From: an uncultured Bacteroidales bacterium
GTDB lineage: Bacteria > Bacteroidota > Bacteroidia > Bacteroidales > UBA932
Reading direction: 5' to 3'
Assembly (NCBI GenBank): GCA_944326355.1
Contig: CALVDO010000008.1
Span: 1 to 64,000 of the forward strand
Length of the DNA stretch: 64,000 nt
The notes under the pieces were generated by a model that saw only the letters and a program-made list of their open reading frames with translations, searched no databases and was not told the DNA's origin. The position numbers and the translations under genes are program-made. Numbering within the stretch: the stretch's first letter is position 1; every line of letters begins with the position of its first letter. This document shows positions 36,519 through 45,648 of this stretch, piece after piece.

Positions 36519-37679
36519 TCAGAATATGTCTCTCAGCCTGTCGAAGAAGCTTTTGTCCTCTTTGGTCGGTGCCGGTGAGAAAGACTCGCTGTTCCTCATG
36601 CTTTCGAAGAGCTCCTTCTCGCTTCGGTTCAGTTTTTTCGGAATCCAGACGATGAACTTGACGTACATGTCGCCCAGACCGTAGCTGTTGACCGACGGCA
36701 GTCCCTTGCCTTTGAGCCTGACTATGGTGCCTGACTGCGTTCCCGGCTCAACCTTTACCTTATAGTTGCCGTCGAGGCAAGGAATCTCCACCGTTGCGCC
36801 CAGCATGGCGTCCATTATCGAGATGACCTTTGTATAAGAGAGGTTGTTGCCGTCTCTCTTGAGGTTCGGGTGCTCGACTTCTTCAATGAGGACGAGCAGG
36901 TCGCCGTTCACTCCGTTGTTCTTTGCTGCGTGTCCTGCCCCTCTGACCGTTAGCTGCATTCCGTTTTCCACGCCAGCAGGTATGCTGACCTTTACGGACT
37001 CCTTCTTGCGGACGAGGCCTGTTCCGCCGCAGGTGCGGCACGGGTTAGTCACGATCTTGCCTTCTCCGCCGCACTGCTGGCAGGTTGAATAGGTAACGGT
37101 CTGTCCGAAGAGGCCGTTGACCACTCTCTTCACCTGACCTGAGCCCTTGCAGGCCGGGCAGGTCTTTATGTCTGAACTGTTCCTTGCACCTTTGCCTCCA
37201 CAGTCCGGACAAGGCACGTTGCGCTCGAGCATGACTTCCTTCTCCGCCCCTCTGGCGATTTCCTCGAGCGTCATCTTCACTCTGACGCGGATGTCCCTGC
37301 CTCTGTAGACCTTCTGTGAGGGGCCGCTGCTGCGGCTTCCTCCACCGAACCCGCCGAATCCGCCGAACCCGCCGAATCCGCCTCCGAAGAGGTTGTTGAG
37401 TATGTCGTTGAGGTCTCCGAATCCTCCGCTGAAGTCAGGTCCGGCCTGTCCGCCGAGTCCGGCGTGTCCGAACTGGTCGTATTTGGCCTTCTTGTCGGGA
37501 TCGCTCAAGACCGAGTAAGCCTCGGCGGCCTCCTTGAACTTCTCCTCGGCTTCCTTGTTGCCGGGGTTCTTGTCCGGATGGTACTGGATGGCCTTTTTTC
37601 TGTAGGCTTTCTTTATTTCTTCAAGTGTGGCGTTCCTGTCGACGCCGAGCACTTCATAGTAATCTCTCTTTTCTGCCAT
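36519..37679 (-). CDS. dnaJ: Chaperone DnaJ
   Basis: Full type I Hsp40 of 386 residues: J domain with YHPDKNPGN (HPD about residues 33-35), a G/F-rich stretch (about 82-115, with [11 protein letters not shown]), four CxxCxGxG zinc repeats ([32 protein letters not shown]) and the C-terminal substrate-binding domain. It delivers unfolded proteins to DnaK and stimulates its ATPase. It follows grpE by 42 bp in one operon. Confidence 0.98.
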   Translation of the reverse strand: MAEKRDYYEVLGVDRNATLEEIKKAYRKKAIQYHPDKNPGNKEAEEKFKEAAEAYSVLSDPDKKAKYDQFGHAGLGGQAGPDFSGGFGDLNDILNNLFGGGFGGFGGFGGFGGGSRSSGPSQKVYRGRDIRVRVKMTLEEIARGAEKEVMLERNVPCPDCGGKGARNSSDIKTCPACKGSGQVKRVVNGLFGQTVTYSTCQQCGGEGKIVTNPCRTCGGTGLVRKKESVKVSIPAGVENGMQLTVRGAGHAAKNNGVNGDLLVLIEEVEHPNLKRDGNNLSYTKVISIMDAMLGATVEIPCLDGNYKVKVEPGTQSGTIVRLKGKGLPSVNSYGLGDMYVKFIVWIPKKLNRSEKELFESMRNSESFSPAPTKEDKSFFDRLRDIF

Positions 37680-37721
37680 AGTGTCGCTCCTCTTTTGTCA
37701 AATGCCGTCTGTAGCGCGGAA

Positions 37722-38354
37722 TCAGATGCCCACCACGACTTTGGCGAATCTTATCACCTTGCCGTTGAGTGTGTATCCGGTCTGCACGACATCGTAGACC
37801 TTGCCCTTTTTCTCCTGATCCTCCACCGGAAACTGGGCCACTGCCTCATGCAGGTCCGTGTCGAATTCCTTGTCTCTGGCCTCAATTGCGGCGAGCCCCT
37901 TGGTCTTGAGGTAGCCGAGAAGCTTGCCGTAGATCAGTTCAGTGCCTTCTTTGGCCGCATCGCTGTCAGACGATTTCGAGAGCGCGTCCATCGCTCTCTC
38001 GCAGTCGTCGAGAATCGGCAGAAGTCCCTTTATCGTCTCTTCGGCGGCCACGCTCACGAGTTCGAGCTTTTCCTGTGCGTTACGCCTGCGGAAATTGTCG
38101 AATTCGGCCATCAGCCTCAGGTAGTCGTCTTTTTCCTTGGCGAGTTTTGCGCGTGTCTCCTCGAGCTCCTTCTCGAGCTTTTCAGCCCGTTCCTTCTCCT
38201 TCTTTTCCTCTTTCATCTCCCTGCGTGACATCTTCTTCTCCTTCACGTCGTCCTGAACTTCAGTCTCATTGTCCTGAACTTCAAGCTCATTATCCTGTTC
38301 CTGTATGACCTCTTTCCCCGTAACGGTCTCTTTTTCTGTGTTTTCCTGTGACAT
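37722..38354 (-). CDS. grpE: Nucleotide exchange factor GrpE
   Basis: A 210-residue GrpE with a long acidic N terminus (Glu/Asp/Gln/Asn-rich, ~1-40), a coiled coil (EKELEETRAKLAKEKDDYLR), the core FDNFRRRNAQEK, LLPILDDCERAMDAL, and the beta domain ending VQTGYTLNGKVIRFAKVVV. It releases ADP from DnaK. Upstream of dnaJ, as usual in the phylum. No heat-shock CIRCE element was recognised upstream. Confidence 0.97.
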   Translation of the reverse strand: MSQENTEKETVTGKEVIQEQDNELEVQDNETEVQDDVKEKKMSRREMKEEKKEKERAEKLEKELEETRAKLAKEKDDYLRLMAEFDNFRRRNAQEKLELVSVAAEETIKGLLPILDDCERAMDALSKSSDSDAAKEGTELIYGKLLGYLKTKGLAAIEARDKEFDTDLHEAVAQFPVEDQEKKGKVYDVVQTGYTLNGKVIRFAKVVVGI

Positions 38355-38528
38355 TTCTCTATATGTTTTAGCATCGCGGCCTGACGCCGCCCGAGCGCTG
38401 ACAGCAAAATATCTGCCAATCCGTTTTCATGACGTATTGTCAGTCAAAAGACGCGGCCTCGAATGCGGACCGCGTCTCTTCTGCCTGTATGACAGCATCT
38501 GCCGAAATTTCAACAGCTGATGCCGTCA

Positions 38529-40007
38529 TCATTTCATTTCTATCACCTTATATTTAGGAACGAGCGCCTTCATAATCATCCATGCCACGATATATGCCAC
38601 TGCGCAGCAGCAGAACACGATCATGTAGCCTGCCGCCTTGCCTTCAAAGCCGAGGAAGCGGAATGTGTCCCCCATTCTGGCCGAGTAGTCGAAGAGGCGG
38701 CCTGCGCCGAGCTGGATGAAGAATGATCCGATTCCTCCTGCCATGCCTCCGATTCCGGTGATTGTGGATATGGCGGATTTAGGGAACATGTCGCCGATGG
38801 TCGAGAACAGGTTGGCGGACCATGCCTGATGTCCGGCTCCTGCGAGACCGATGATGATGGCCGGCCACCATACCGACATCGCTCCTGCGCTCTGTGCAAA
38901 GAGGGCCGGAAGCGGAAGGAACGCGAATATGAGCATCGCGAGCATTCGTCCGGCATACGGGTTCATGCCCTTCTTCTCGACGAAGAGTCTCGGCAGGTAG
39001 CCTCCGAAGATGGAGAGTACCGTGACGATGGCGTAGAGTGTCGTGATCAGGGCCACTCCCATGCCTGAGCTGGACGCATATCCATACTGGTCTGAGAAAT
39101 AGGCCGGTGCCCAGAACAGGTAGAACCACCAGACGCCGTCGGTGAAGAACTTGCCGACGATGAATGACCATGTCTGCCTGTAGGTAAAGCATTTCCAGAG
39201 AGGGATGCTCTTCTGTTCGGCGTTCTGGCGTGTCGCGGCCTCAGGCTCAGCCTTTTCGTCCTGATGGATGTAGTCGAGCTCGGCCTGATTGACGTGCTTC
39301 GACTTCTCAGGCTTGTTGTACATGAATACCCAGAAGGCCATCCAGATGTAGCCGAGAGCTCCGATGATGATGAAGGCCATCTCCCAGCCTCCGCCCACGC
39401 CTCTGTCCTTGAAGAACTGTGCGAGGACAGGTATGGTGGCAGGGGCGATGAGCGCTCCAATGGATGCTCCGGAATTGAAGATCGACGTCGCGAAGGCGCG
39501 GTCTTTCTTAGGGAAATATTCGGCGGTCACCTTGATTGCGGCAGGGAAGTTGCCCGCCTCTCCGAGAGCGAGAATGCAGCGGGCGGCGATAAAGAGCCAT
39601 ACGCTCGTGGACGCTATCGCCAGCGCTGCTGCCGACCCTGCCTCCACTGCGGTCATCGCCGCGGCGCTTTCATAGCCTTCGATGTGGACGGTAAGCCATC
39701 CGCAGATGGCATGGAGACATGCTCCCGTCGACCATATTCCGATGGACCAGAGGTAGCCCTTTCTGGTCCCCATCCAGTCCACAAATTTGCCGGCGAAAAG
39801 CATACATACGGCGTAGACAATTGAAAATACGGCTGTTATGAGTCCGTAGTCGGCGTCGGTCCAATGAAATTCAGGTGCAATAAAATCTTTCCATGTCAAT
39901 GACAGCACCTGACGGTCCATATAGTTGACGGTGGTAGCCACAAAAAGCAGCACCACCATCCACCAGCGCCAGTTGGTCATCAGTTTTTTTGTCGTGCTTT
40001 GTTCCAT
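38529..40007 (-). CDS. MFS hexuronate transporter (ExuT-like)
   Basis: From the chosen Met (MEQSTTKKLMTNWRWW, 492 residues) it has twelve membrane segments of the anion:cation symporter group: TTVNYMDRQVLSLTWKDFI in helix 1, FVDWMGTRKGYLWSIGIWS, ARCILALGEAGNFPAAIKVTAEYFPKKDRAFATSIFN and APATIPVLAQFF. It imports galacturonate, glucuronate or related acids. The downstream partners, Eda and KdgK, degrade the resulting 2-keto-3-deoxygluconate. The earlier ATG at 40046 overlaps the Eda gene end and is less likely. Confidence 0.88.
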   Translation of the reverse strand: MEQSTTKKLMTNWRWWMVVLLFVATTVNYMDRQVLSLTWKDFIAPEFHWTDADYGLITAVFSIVYAVCMLFAGKFVDWMGTRKGYLWSIGIWSTGACLHAICGWLTVHIEGYESAAAMTAVEAGSAAALAIASTSVWLFIAARCILALGEAGNFPAAIKVTAEYFPKKDRAFATSIFNSGASIGALIAPATIPVLAQFFKDRGVGGGWEMAFIIIGALGYIWMAFWVFMYNKPEKSKHVNQAELDYIHQDEKAEPEAATRQNAEQKSIPLWKCFTYRQTWSFIVGKFFTDGVWWFYLFWAPAYFSDQYGYASSSGMGVALITTLYAIVTVLSIFGGYLPRLFVEKKGMNPYAGRMLAMLIFAFLPLPALFAQSAGAMSVWWPAIIIGLAGAGHQAWSANLFSTIGDMFPKSAISTITGIGGMAGGIGSFFIQLGAGRLFDYSARMGDTFRFLGFEGKAAGYMIVFCCCAVAYIVAWMIMKALVPKYKVIEMK

Positions 40008-40042
40008 TTGATGTGTTTTGGCTGTTTGTTGAATCCGTGTTA

Positions 40043-40711
40043 TCATTTCCTGACTTCGCGGATGATCTCGAGTGCGGAGCGGCAGAGCTCCGTGATCCTG
40101 CTCCAGTCTCCGGCTGCGATCGCGTCCTTAGGGAAGAGGTTGCTGCCCATTCCGACACAGGTCACTCCTGCCTTGAACCATCCTTCGAGGTTGCTCTTCT
40201 CAGGCTTCACGCCTCCGGTCACCATGATCTGGCTCCACGGCATCGGCGCTCTGAGTCCCTTTACGAAGGCAGGCCCGAGCACATCGCCGGGGAATACCTT
40301 GCAGAGGTCGCATCCGAGCTCCTGAGCGGCGCCTATTTCCGACACGCTGCCGCATCCCGGGCAGTATGGGATAAGCCTCCGGTTGCACACCGGCGCGATG
40401 GCTGGATTGAACAGCGGGCCGACCACGAAGTTGGCTCCGAGCTGTATGTAGAGGGCCGCCGTGGCCGGATCAACGACAGAGCCTACGCCGAGGATCATCC
40501 CCGGGAGCTCCTTTTCGGCGTATTTGACGAGCTCGCCGAACACTTCCTGAGCGAAGTCTCCTCTGTTGGTGAATTCGAATGCTCTCACTCCGCCTTCATG
40601 GCAAGCCTTGAGCACTGCCTTTGCCGTCTCGAGGTCCGCGCTGTAGAATACCGGGACCATTCCGGTCTCTTTCATGGCTGAAAGGACCTGCATCTTATTG
40701 TATTTTGCCAT
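40043..40711 (-). CDS. eda: KDPG/KHG aldolase
   Basis: Class I aldolase of 222 residues: [19 protein letters not shown], the acidic FEFTNRG strand, [53 protein letters not shown] (Schiff-base lysine in CKVFP) and the phosphate loop VTGGVKP. It splits 2-keto-3-deoxy-6-phosphogluconate into pyruvate and glyceraldehyde-3-phosphate. It lies between KdgK (55 bp) and the transporter. Confidence 0.95.
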   Translation of the reverse strand: MAKYNKMQVLSAMKETGMVPVFYSADLETAKAVLKACHEGGVRAFEFTNRGDFAQEVFGELVKYAEKELPGMILGVGSVVDPATAALYIQLGANFVVGPLFNPAIAPVCNRRLIPYCPGCGSVSEIGAAQELGCDLCKVFPGDVLGPAFVKGLRAPMPWSQIMVTGGVKPEKSNLEGWFKAGVTCVGMGSNLFPKDAIAAGDWSRITELCRSALEIIREVRK

Positions 40712-40766
40712 TTTAAAGTTTTTTTTCGATGTCTGCGTTCCTTATGGCGGATTCCGGATCCGCCGT

Positions 40767-41807
40767 TTATCTTGACACTCTTCCTGAGCCGTCTCCCTTC
40801 ATGAGGTTCTCGACCTCGGCTGCCGTCACCTGGTTGTAGTCGCCGAAGATGGTGTGCTTCAGACATGAAGCCGCAACCGCAAAATTGAGAGCCTTCTGGT
40901 CATCGCCCGCATAGGTCAGGAGCCCGTAGATGAGTCCGCCCATGAATGAGTCGCCTCCTCCCACTCTGTCGACGATATGGGTGATGTCATATCTCGGCGA
41001 CTGATAGAGCTTCTCTCCGTCGAAGAGGACGCCTCCCCAGGTGTTGTGGTTGGCGTTGATTGAGCCTCTGAGCGTAATGATGACCTTCTTTGCGCGTGGA
41101 AACTTCGCCATGAGCTGGCGGCATACGCTTTCGAATTCGGCGGCGTTCACCTCTCCCTTGGTTGCGGTGACGTCGAAGCCTTCAGGCTTTATTCCGAACA
41201 CTTTTTCTGCGTCTTCCTCGTTGCCGAGAATCACGTCGCAGCCTTCCACGAGAGCCGGCATGACTTCAGACGCCGTCTTGCCGTATTTCCAGAGATTCTT
41301 TCTGTAGTTGAGGTCGCAAGATACGGTGACTCCGAGTCTGTTGGCCGCCTTGATGGCCTCGAGGCACACGTCCGCCGCCCCCTGGCTTATGGCCGGAGTG
41401 ATGCCTGTCCAATGGAACCAGTCGGCGCCCTCGAACACCTTGTCCCAGTCGATCATTCCCTTCTCGATCTCGGAGATGGCTGAGTGGGCCCTGTCGTAGA
41501 TGACCTTGCTTGCGCGAGCCACGGCCCCCGTCTCGAGGAAGTAGATGCCGAGCCTGTCGCCGCCGAAGATGCAGTGCTTCGTGCCTACGCCGTAGCTGTG
41601 GAGGTCCCTTATGCAGCTCTGGGCGATGTCGTTTTTCGGAAATCTGGTCACGAACTCGGTCTCAATGCCGTAGTTTGCGAGTGAGACGGCCACATTGGCT
41701 TCGCCTCCTCCGAAAGTGGCTGCGAATTCCCTTGCCTGCGAAAATCTCAGATAACCTGGTGTGGAAAGTCGGAGCATGATCTCTCCGAAAGTGATTACTT
41801 TTGGCAT
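40767..41807 (-). CDS. kdgK: 2-keto-3-deoxygluconate kinase (PfkB family)
   Basis: A ribokinase-fold sugar kinase of 346 residues: ITFGEIMLRLSTPGYLRFSQ, FGGGEANVAVSLANYGIET, WFHWTGITPAIS, ILGNEEDAEKVFG, and the catalytic/anion-hole motif DRVGGGDSFMGGLIYGL (Asp of GGGD). It phosphorylates KDG for the aldolase. It is the first gene of the leftward operon, with a LacI regulator divergent across a 172-bp region. Confidence 0.95.
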   Translation of the reverse strand: MPKVITFGEIMLRLSTPGYLRFSQAREFAATFGGGEANVAVSLANYGIETEFVTRFPKNDIAQSCIRDLHSYGVGTKHCIFGGDRLGIYFLETGAVARASKVIYDRAHSAISEIEKGMIDWDKVFEGADWFHWTGITPAISQGAADVCLEAIKAANRLGVTVSCDLNYRKNLWKYGKTASEVMPALVEGCDVILGNEEDAEKVFGIKPEGFDVTATKGEVNAAEFESVCRQLMAKFPRAKKVIITLRGSINANHNTWGGVLFDGEKLYQSPRYDITHIVDRVGGGDSFMGGLIYGLLTYAGDDQKALNFAVAASCLKHTIFGDYNQVTAAEVENLMKGDGSGRVSR

Positions 41808-41843
41808 ATCGAATCGTTTTTTAGATTGGTCGTCAGTATGTTG

Positions 41844-41940
41844 GCGTGCTCACGAACAGGCACGCACCCTGCAAAATTAACAATATTTTCATATTGTCGT
41901 GCTCGTTCACGGAAATTTTTGTACTTTTGTTCACGCGACC
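41844..41940. promoter_or_regulatory. Divergent control region of the hexuronate operon
   Basis: A -7 box TACTTTTG (41922-41929) precedes the LacI gene. GTGCTCACGAAC (near 41847), GTGCTCGTTCACGG (near 41900) and TTGTTCACGCGAC (near 41927) share GTGC/TTCACG elements, as expected for LacI-type operators overlapping a promoter. A feedback loop by the LacI protein is inferred. Confidence 0.4.
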
Positions 41941-41979
41941 GGACGGGCAGTCCTGTCGAAGAGCTAAAGAATCCATACG

Positions 41980-43038
41980 ATGAATAAGGACAGCAAGATC
42001 ACGATCAACGATGTCGCCAGGCTCTCTGGTCTCTCCAAAGGCACTGTCGACAGGGTGCTTCACAACAGGGGAGAGGTTTCCGCAAAGAGTCGGGAGAAGG
42101 TCCTCAAAGTCATCGAGGAATGCGGCTACCGCCCCAACATCTACGCGTCCCTGCTTGCTTCAAAAAAGGCCCACAAGATAGTATGTCTGATTCCGGACTT
42201 CGCTCCCGGGGACTTCTGGGAGCTGACTGAGAAGGGAATAGGGAAGGGCAGGGAAGCCGCCTCCACCTACGGCATATCCGTTGTCACCGTGCAGTATGAC
42301 CAGTATGACATGGAGTCATTCCGCAGCGCATGTGCCAGAACGCTTGAGGAAAATCCGACGGGGGTGATCATCGCGCCGATGTTCCGGATTGAGACCCTCA
42401 AGTTTGTGAATGAGTTGAGAGAGAGGGGAATATCGTACATGTACATAGATTCCAGGCTCGAGGATGACAATTATCTCGCCTATTTCGGGATGCCGATGTA
42501 TCAGAGCGGCTATCTCTGCGCCGACATGCTTACGGGAGGCCGTGACGTGCGCAAGGTCAACATCATAAGGATAGCCCGCGACAAGAAGGGCCTTTCCGAT
42601 CCGACCGTGACTCGGCGAACCGGATTTCTCGACTACATGGATACCTATTATCCGGACTGCGCCGTCGAAAACGTCTTCATAGATCCCAAGGACAGGGGAG
42701 ACATCTTCGCCAAGCTCGACGCCCTCTTCAGAGACGAGCCGGATCCGGAGAAATATCTCGTGATGTTCAACTCGAGGATACATCTTGTTGCGGACTATCT
42801 CAGGAGCAGGGACATCCGCACCTGCCGCGTGGTGGGCTTCGATGTGCTCGACCGCAATCTCGCTGCGGTCAGGGAGGGCTTCGTGCAGATTCTCATCGCG
42901 CAGCATTCGGACATTCAGGCCGCTTCGGCAATTGCGGCGATGACCGACTGGCTCCTGCTCGGCAAGCCTCTCGCCAGAAAGGACAACTACACTCAGATGG
43001 ACATTCTCAACCGCTACAACTGCGACTACTATCTTTAG
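41980..43038 (+). CDS. LacI-family transcriptional regulator of the hexuronate operon
   Basis: The N-terminal LacI helix-turn-helix is clear: ITINDVARLSGLSKGTVDRVLHNRGEVSAKSREKVLKVIEE (residues 7-47), with the hinge helix NIYASLLASKKAH. The effector domain is of the periplasmic-binding type that usually senses a sugar (VCLIPDFAPGDFWELTEKGIGKG, later VVGFDVLDRNL). At 352 residues it has the usual length. It is divergent from kdgK, so hexuronate or KDG is a probable inducer. Confidence 0.9.
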   Translation: MNKDSKITINDVARLSGLSKGTVDRVLHNRGEVSAKSREKVLKVIEECGYRPNIYASLLASKKAHKIVCLIPDFAPGDFWELTEKGIGKGREAASTYGISVVTVQYDQYDMESFRSACARTLEENPTGVIIAPMFRIETLKFVNELRERGISYMYIDSRLEDDNYLAYFGMPMYQSGYLCADMLTGGRDVRKVNIIRIARDKKGLSDPTVTRRTGFLDYMDTYYPDCAVENVFIDPKDRGDIFAKLDALFRDEPDPEKYLVMFNSRIHLVADYLRSRDIRTCRVVGFDVLDRNLAAVREGFVQILIAQHSDIQAASAIAAMTDWLLLGKPLARKDNYTQMDILNRYNCDYYL

Positions 43039-43086
43039 CGGCAGCCGTCAGACTGCAGAGATTTTTATTGAAAGGAGTATAGGAAG

Positions 43087-43133
43087 ACAGCCGTTCCGGC
43101 AGCCGATATGAAGGGCTGTGCCGGAACGGCTGT
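43087..43133. terminator. Strong hairpin between convergent genes
   Basis: ACAGCCGTTCCGGCA (43087-43101) pairs perfectly with TGCCGGAACGGCTGT (43119-43133), a 15-bp stem. A third, partial copy of the arm (TGCCGGAACGCTGT) follows around 43160. It lies between the 3' ends of the LacI and beta-barrel genes and has no T-run. Confidence 0.5.
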
Positions 43134-43180
43134 ATGAGTGCCGGCCTGCCGCTAAGGCTATGCCGGAACGCTGTCAGGTT

Positions 43181-43699
43181 TCAGAATACGAAGCCGAGGC
43201 TTATGCCGATCTGGTTGGTCTTCAGTTTGGAATTGACCACCGGGTCATTCATTCTGAACGAATAGAGCTCATACTTCAGAGCGATGTTCAGCGCGAAGTT
43301 CTTGCGCATGGCCGTGCATATTCCGAATGACGGCTGCAGCAGAAACCCGCCGGAGATCCCGTAGTCGTAGTTGATCTTCGTGCCCATGTCTACGCAAGCC
43401 ATCAGATCGAGATTCTTCGCCACTGGAAAATAGCCTTTCAGATCGAGATAAAGAGGGAAATATGCCTCTTCATCGCTGAAATTCTCGGCGATGCCTATTC
43501 CCGCTCCGGCATAAAAGTATCTTGAGAATCTCACGCCGTTTATGACATCGATTCGCGCGTAGTGGAAGTCTTCATCAAGGCCGAACGCATATCCGAGTAC
43601 CGCTTCACCCTGATACTTGAACCTTTTTTCCTGCTGTTCCTGTGCATTGGCGGATACCGTCATCATCAGTACGCATAAGAATAATAATATCCGTTTCAT
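43181..43699 (-). CDS. Small outer-membrane beta-barrel protein
   Basis: A signal peptide (MKRILLFLCVLMMTVSANAQ) precedes ~150 residues with alternating strands (YQGEAVLGYAFGLDEDFHYAR, RYFYAGAGIGIAEN, KLKTNQIGISLGFVF with a C-terminal Phe), the pattern of an 8-strand OmpA/OmpW-like barrel. Function unknown. A C10 tract (43752-43761) lies 53-62 bp upstream of its start. Confidence 0.8.
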   Translation of the reverse strand: MKRILLFLCVLMMTVSANAQEQQEKRFKYQGEAVLGYAFGLDEDFHYARIDVINGVRFSRYFYAGAGIGIAENFSDEEAYFPLYLDLKGYFPVAKNLDLMACVDMGTKINYDYGISGGFLLQPSFGICTAMRKNFALNIALKYELYSFRMNDPVVNSKLKTNQIGISLGFVF

Positions 43700-43751
43700 A
43701 TTCCAATGATTTGATTTTTTATGATTTGACCGTCATCCATATGCCAAAGTT

Positions 43752-43761
43752 CCCCCCCCCC
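43752..43761. repeat. C10 homopolymer tract upstream of the barrel gene
   Basis: Ten consecutive C on the plus strand (G10 on the gene's strand) lie between the barrel gene's start and the transporter's 3' end. Such tracts vary in length by slippage and could tune promoter spacing or mRNA 5' ends. Also possible is an assembly artefact. Confidence 0.5.
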
Positions 43762-43812
43762 GTTCAGGAGGAGGAACTATATGAATTGGCCCTCGGGCAA
43801 TGTATGCCGCGT

Positions 43813-45492
43813 CTATTTCGTGGCTGCCTCGAGCTTCTTCATTATTGAGAAGATGAAGAGTGCCGAGAGGAGGCAGAGAGTGATGAGAAGTACCCAGATG
43901 CCCCACAGAGGAAGCTTGTCCCAGAGCAGTCCCGGTATTGACACGAGATAGTTGCCCACTGCCGTTGCGGCGAACCAGCACCCCATCATCGCGCCCTTGT
44001 ATTTCGGAGGGGCTACCTTCGAGACGAAGGATATTCCCATAGGGGAGAGGAGGAGTTCCGCAAAAGTCAGCACGAGATATGTGGATATGAGCCATGTCGG
44101 TGACACGAGCTGCGGACTCACTGTCCCGCCGAGCTCTTTAGGAGATGCAAGCCCGATTGATCCGAAAGTCAGGATGAGGAATCCGGCTGCGGCCACAATC
44201 ATTCCCATTCCGATCTTTCTCGGAGCGGACGGCTCTTTGCCCTTTCTGGCGAGCGAGCTGAAGATCGCCAGGGAAATCGGGGTCAGTGCCACCACGAAGA
44301 ACGGGTTGAACTGCTGGAAGTCGGAAGGCTGGATTCTCACGATCTGATCCATGCCGCTGTAGGCCGCGTATGCGCCGCCCCAGAGAAGTATCGTGGCGAT
44401 TCCGGAGATCATCTTTCCCCTTCCCGTCTCTGACTGAAGCGTTCCGAACAGAGTATAGATGGATATGGCTATGAGGGCAAGGCTCCAGATGTTGAAGCCG
44501 ATTCTCGTCATGCCGACGACGGTGCTCTGGGTGTAGTCTCTTGCGAAGAGGGTCATCGTCGCTCCGTTCTGGTGGAACGACATCCAGAAGAAGATCACCA
44601 CTGCGAACACGAGAAGAAGGGCGGTGATGCGGCTCTTGGTCTGTTCCGGAGAGAGCTCCGGCTCATTGATGAGGGCCGCCTTGGCCTGCTTGGCGTTGAC
44701 GTCGGCGTGCTTGAACCACGGTCTGCAGCTGAAATAGATGATGACGGACACGATGAGTGAGACGCAGGCCACCGCAAATCCGTAGTTGTATGCAGTGGAG
44801 AGCTTGTCTATATAGGTGCTGCAGAATGTGTCGAGGCTCATTCCCGATGCTCCGGTCATGGTGGCCTGGATGCCTGTGAGCCTGTCTATGTTTTCTGTGG
44901 CCATCGCCGCCCCTTCGTTGACATGGTCGAGATACTGGTGGGCAAGTGCAGGCACATTGGCGTCGTATGAGAGGCCCGACTTGCCGAGGAAGTGGTTGGT
45001 CACGGCCTTGGCTGCGGTAGGAGCGAACATCGCGCCTATGTTGATCGCCATATAGAAGAGGCTGAAAGCCGAGTCTCGCTTGGCAGAATACTTCGGATCG
45101 TCATATAAGTTGCCCACCATCACCTGCAGGTTGCCCTTGAAGAGGCCCGTTCCTATCGAGATGAGGGCCAGCGCACCGAACATCAGTACTTTGCCGAATG
45201 CGTCGGGACCTGTAGGAATCGAAAGGCAGAGGTAGCCGAGAAACATCACTCCGATGCCTATCGTGACGCATTTCCCGAAGCCTATCTTGTCTGCAAGGAT
45301 ACCTCCGAACAGCGGCATGAAATATACCGCGGCGAGGAAAATGGAATAGATCTGCGTCGCCACGGCGGATGAAAATCCGAACTTGGCCTGTATGAACAGC
45401 AGAAAAATCGCCAGCATGGTATAGTAGCCGAAGCGTTCACCGGTGTTGGCGAGGGCGAGGGCGAAGAGCCCTTTGGGTTGACCTTTAAACAT
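43813..45492 (-). CDS. POT-family proton-coupled oligopeptide transporter
   Basis: The 559 residues have about 14 membrane segments, with ANTGERFGYYTMLAIFLLFIQ in helix 1, in place of the canonical ExxERFxYY; the first Glu is Asn here, as in many Bacteroidales members. Further marks are LFGGILADKIGFGKCV and GTGLFKGNLQVMVGNLYDD. It imports di- and tripeptides with protons. A minus-strand -7 box TACCTTTG (45590-45597) is placed for its promoter, near the divergent DUF4831 gene. Confidence 0.93.
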   Translation of the reverse strand: MFKGQPKGLFALALANTGERFGYYTMLAIFLLFIQAKFGFSSAVATQIYSIFLAAVYFMPLFGGILADKIGFGKCVTIGIGVMFLGYLCLSIPTGPDAFGKVLMFGALALISIGTGLFKGNLQVMVGNLYDDPKYSAKRDSAFSLFYMAINIGAMFAPTAAKAVTNHFLGKSGLSYDANVPALAHQYLDHVNEGAAMATENIDRLTGIQATMTGASGMSLDTFCSTYIDKLSTAYNYGFAVACVSLIVSVIIYFSCRPWFKHADVNAKQAKAALINEPELSPEQTKSRITALLLVFAVVIFFWMSFHQNGATMTLFARDYTQSTVVGMTRIGFNIWSLALIAISIYTLFGTLQSETGRGKMISGIATILLWGGAYAAYSGMDQIVRIQPSDFQQFNPFFVVALTPISLAIFSSLARKGKEPSAPRKIGMGMIVAAAGFLILTFGSIGLASPKELGGTVSPQLVSPTWLISTYLVLTFAELLLSPMGISFVSKVAPPKYKGAMMGCWFAATAVGNYLVSIPGLLWDKLPLWGIWVLLITLCLLSALFIFSIMKKLEAATK

Positions 45493-45648
45493 AATATTCT
45501 GGTTTTCAGTTGTTGTGCGGTTATATTACCGGCGTGGGACGCGTGCGTGCGCCGTCTCTTGTCAGGACTCATCCGTCTCCGGCCGCAGACAAAGGTAGCA
45601 ATTATGTTCAAAAATGAAATAAATTAGTATCTTTGGAAGTCACAAAAC

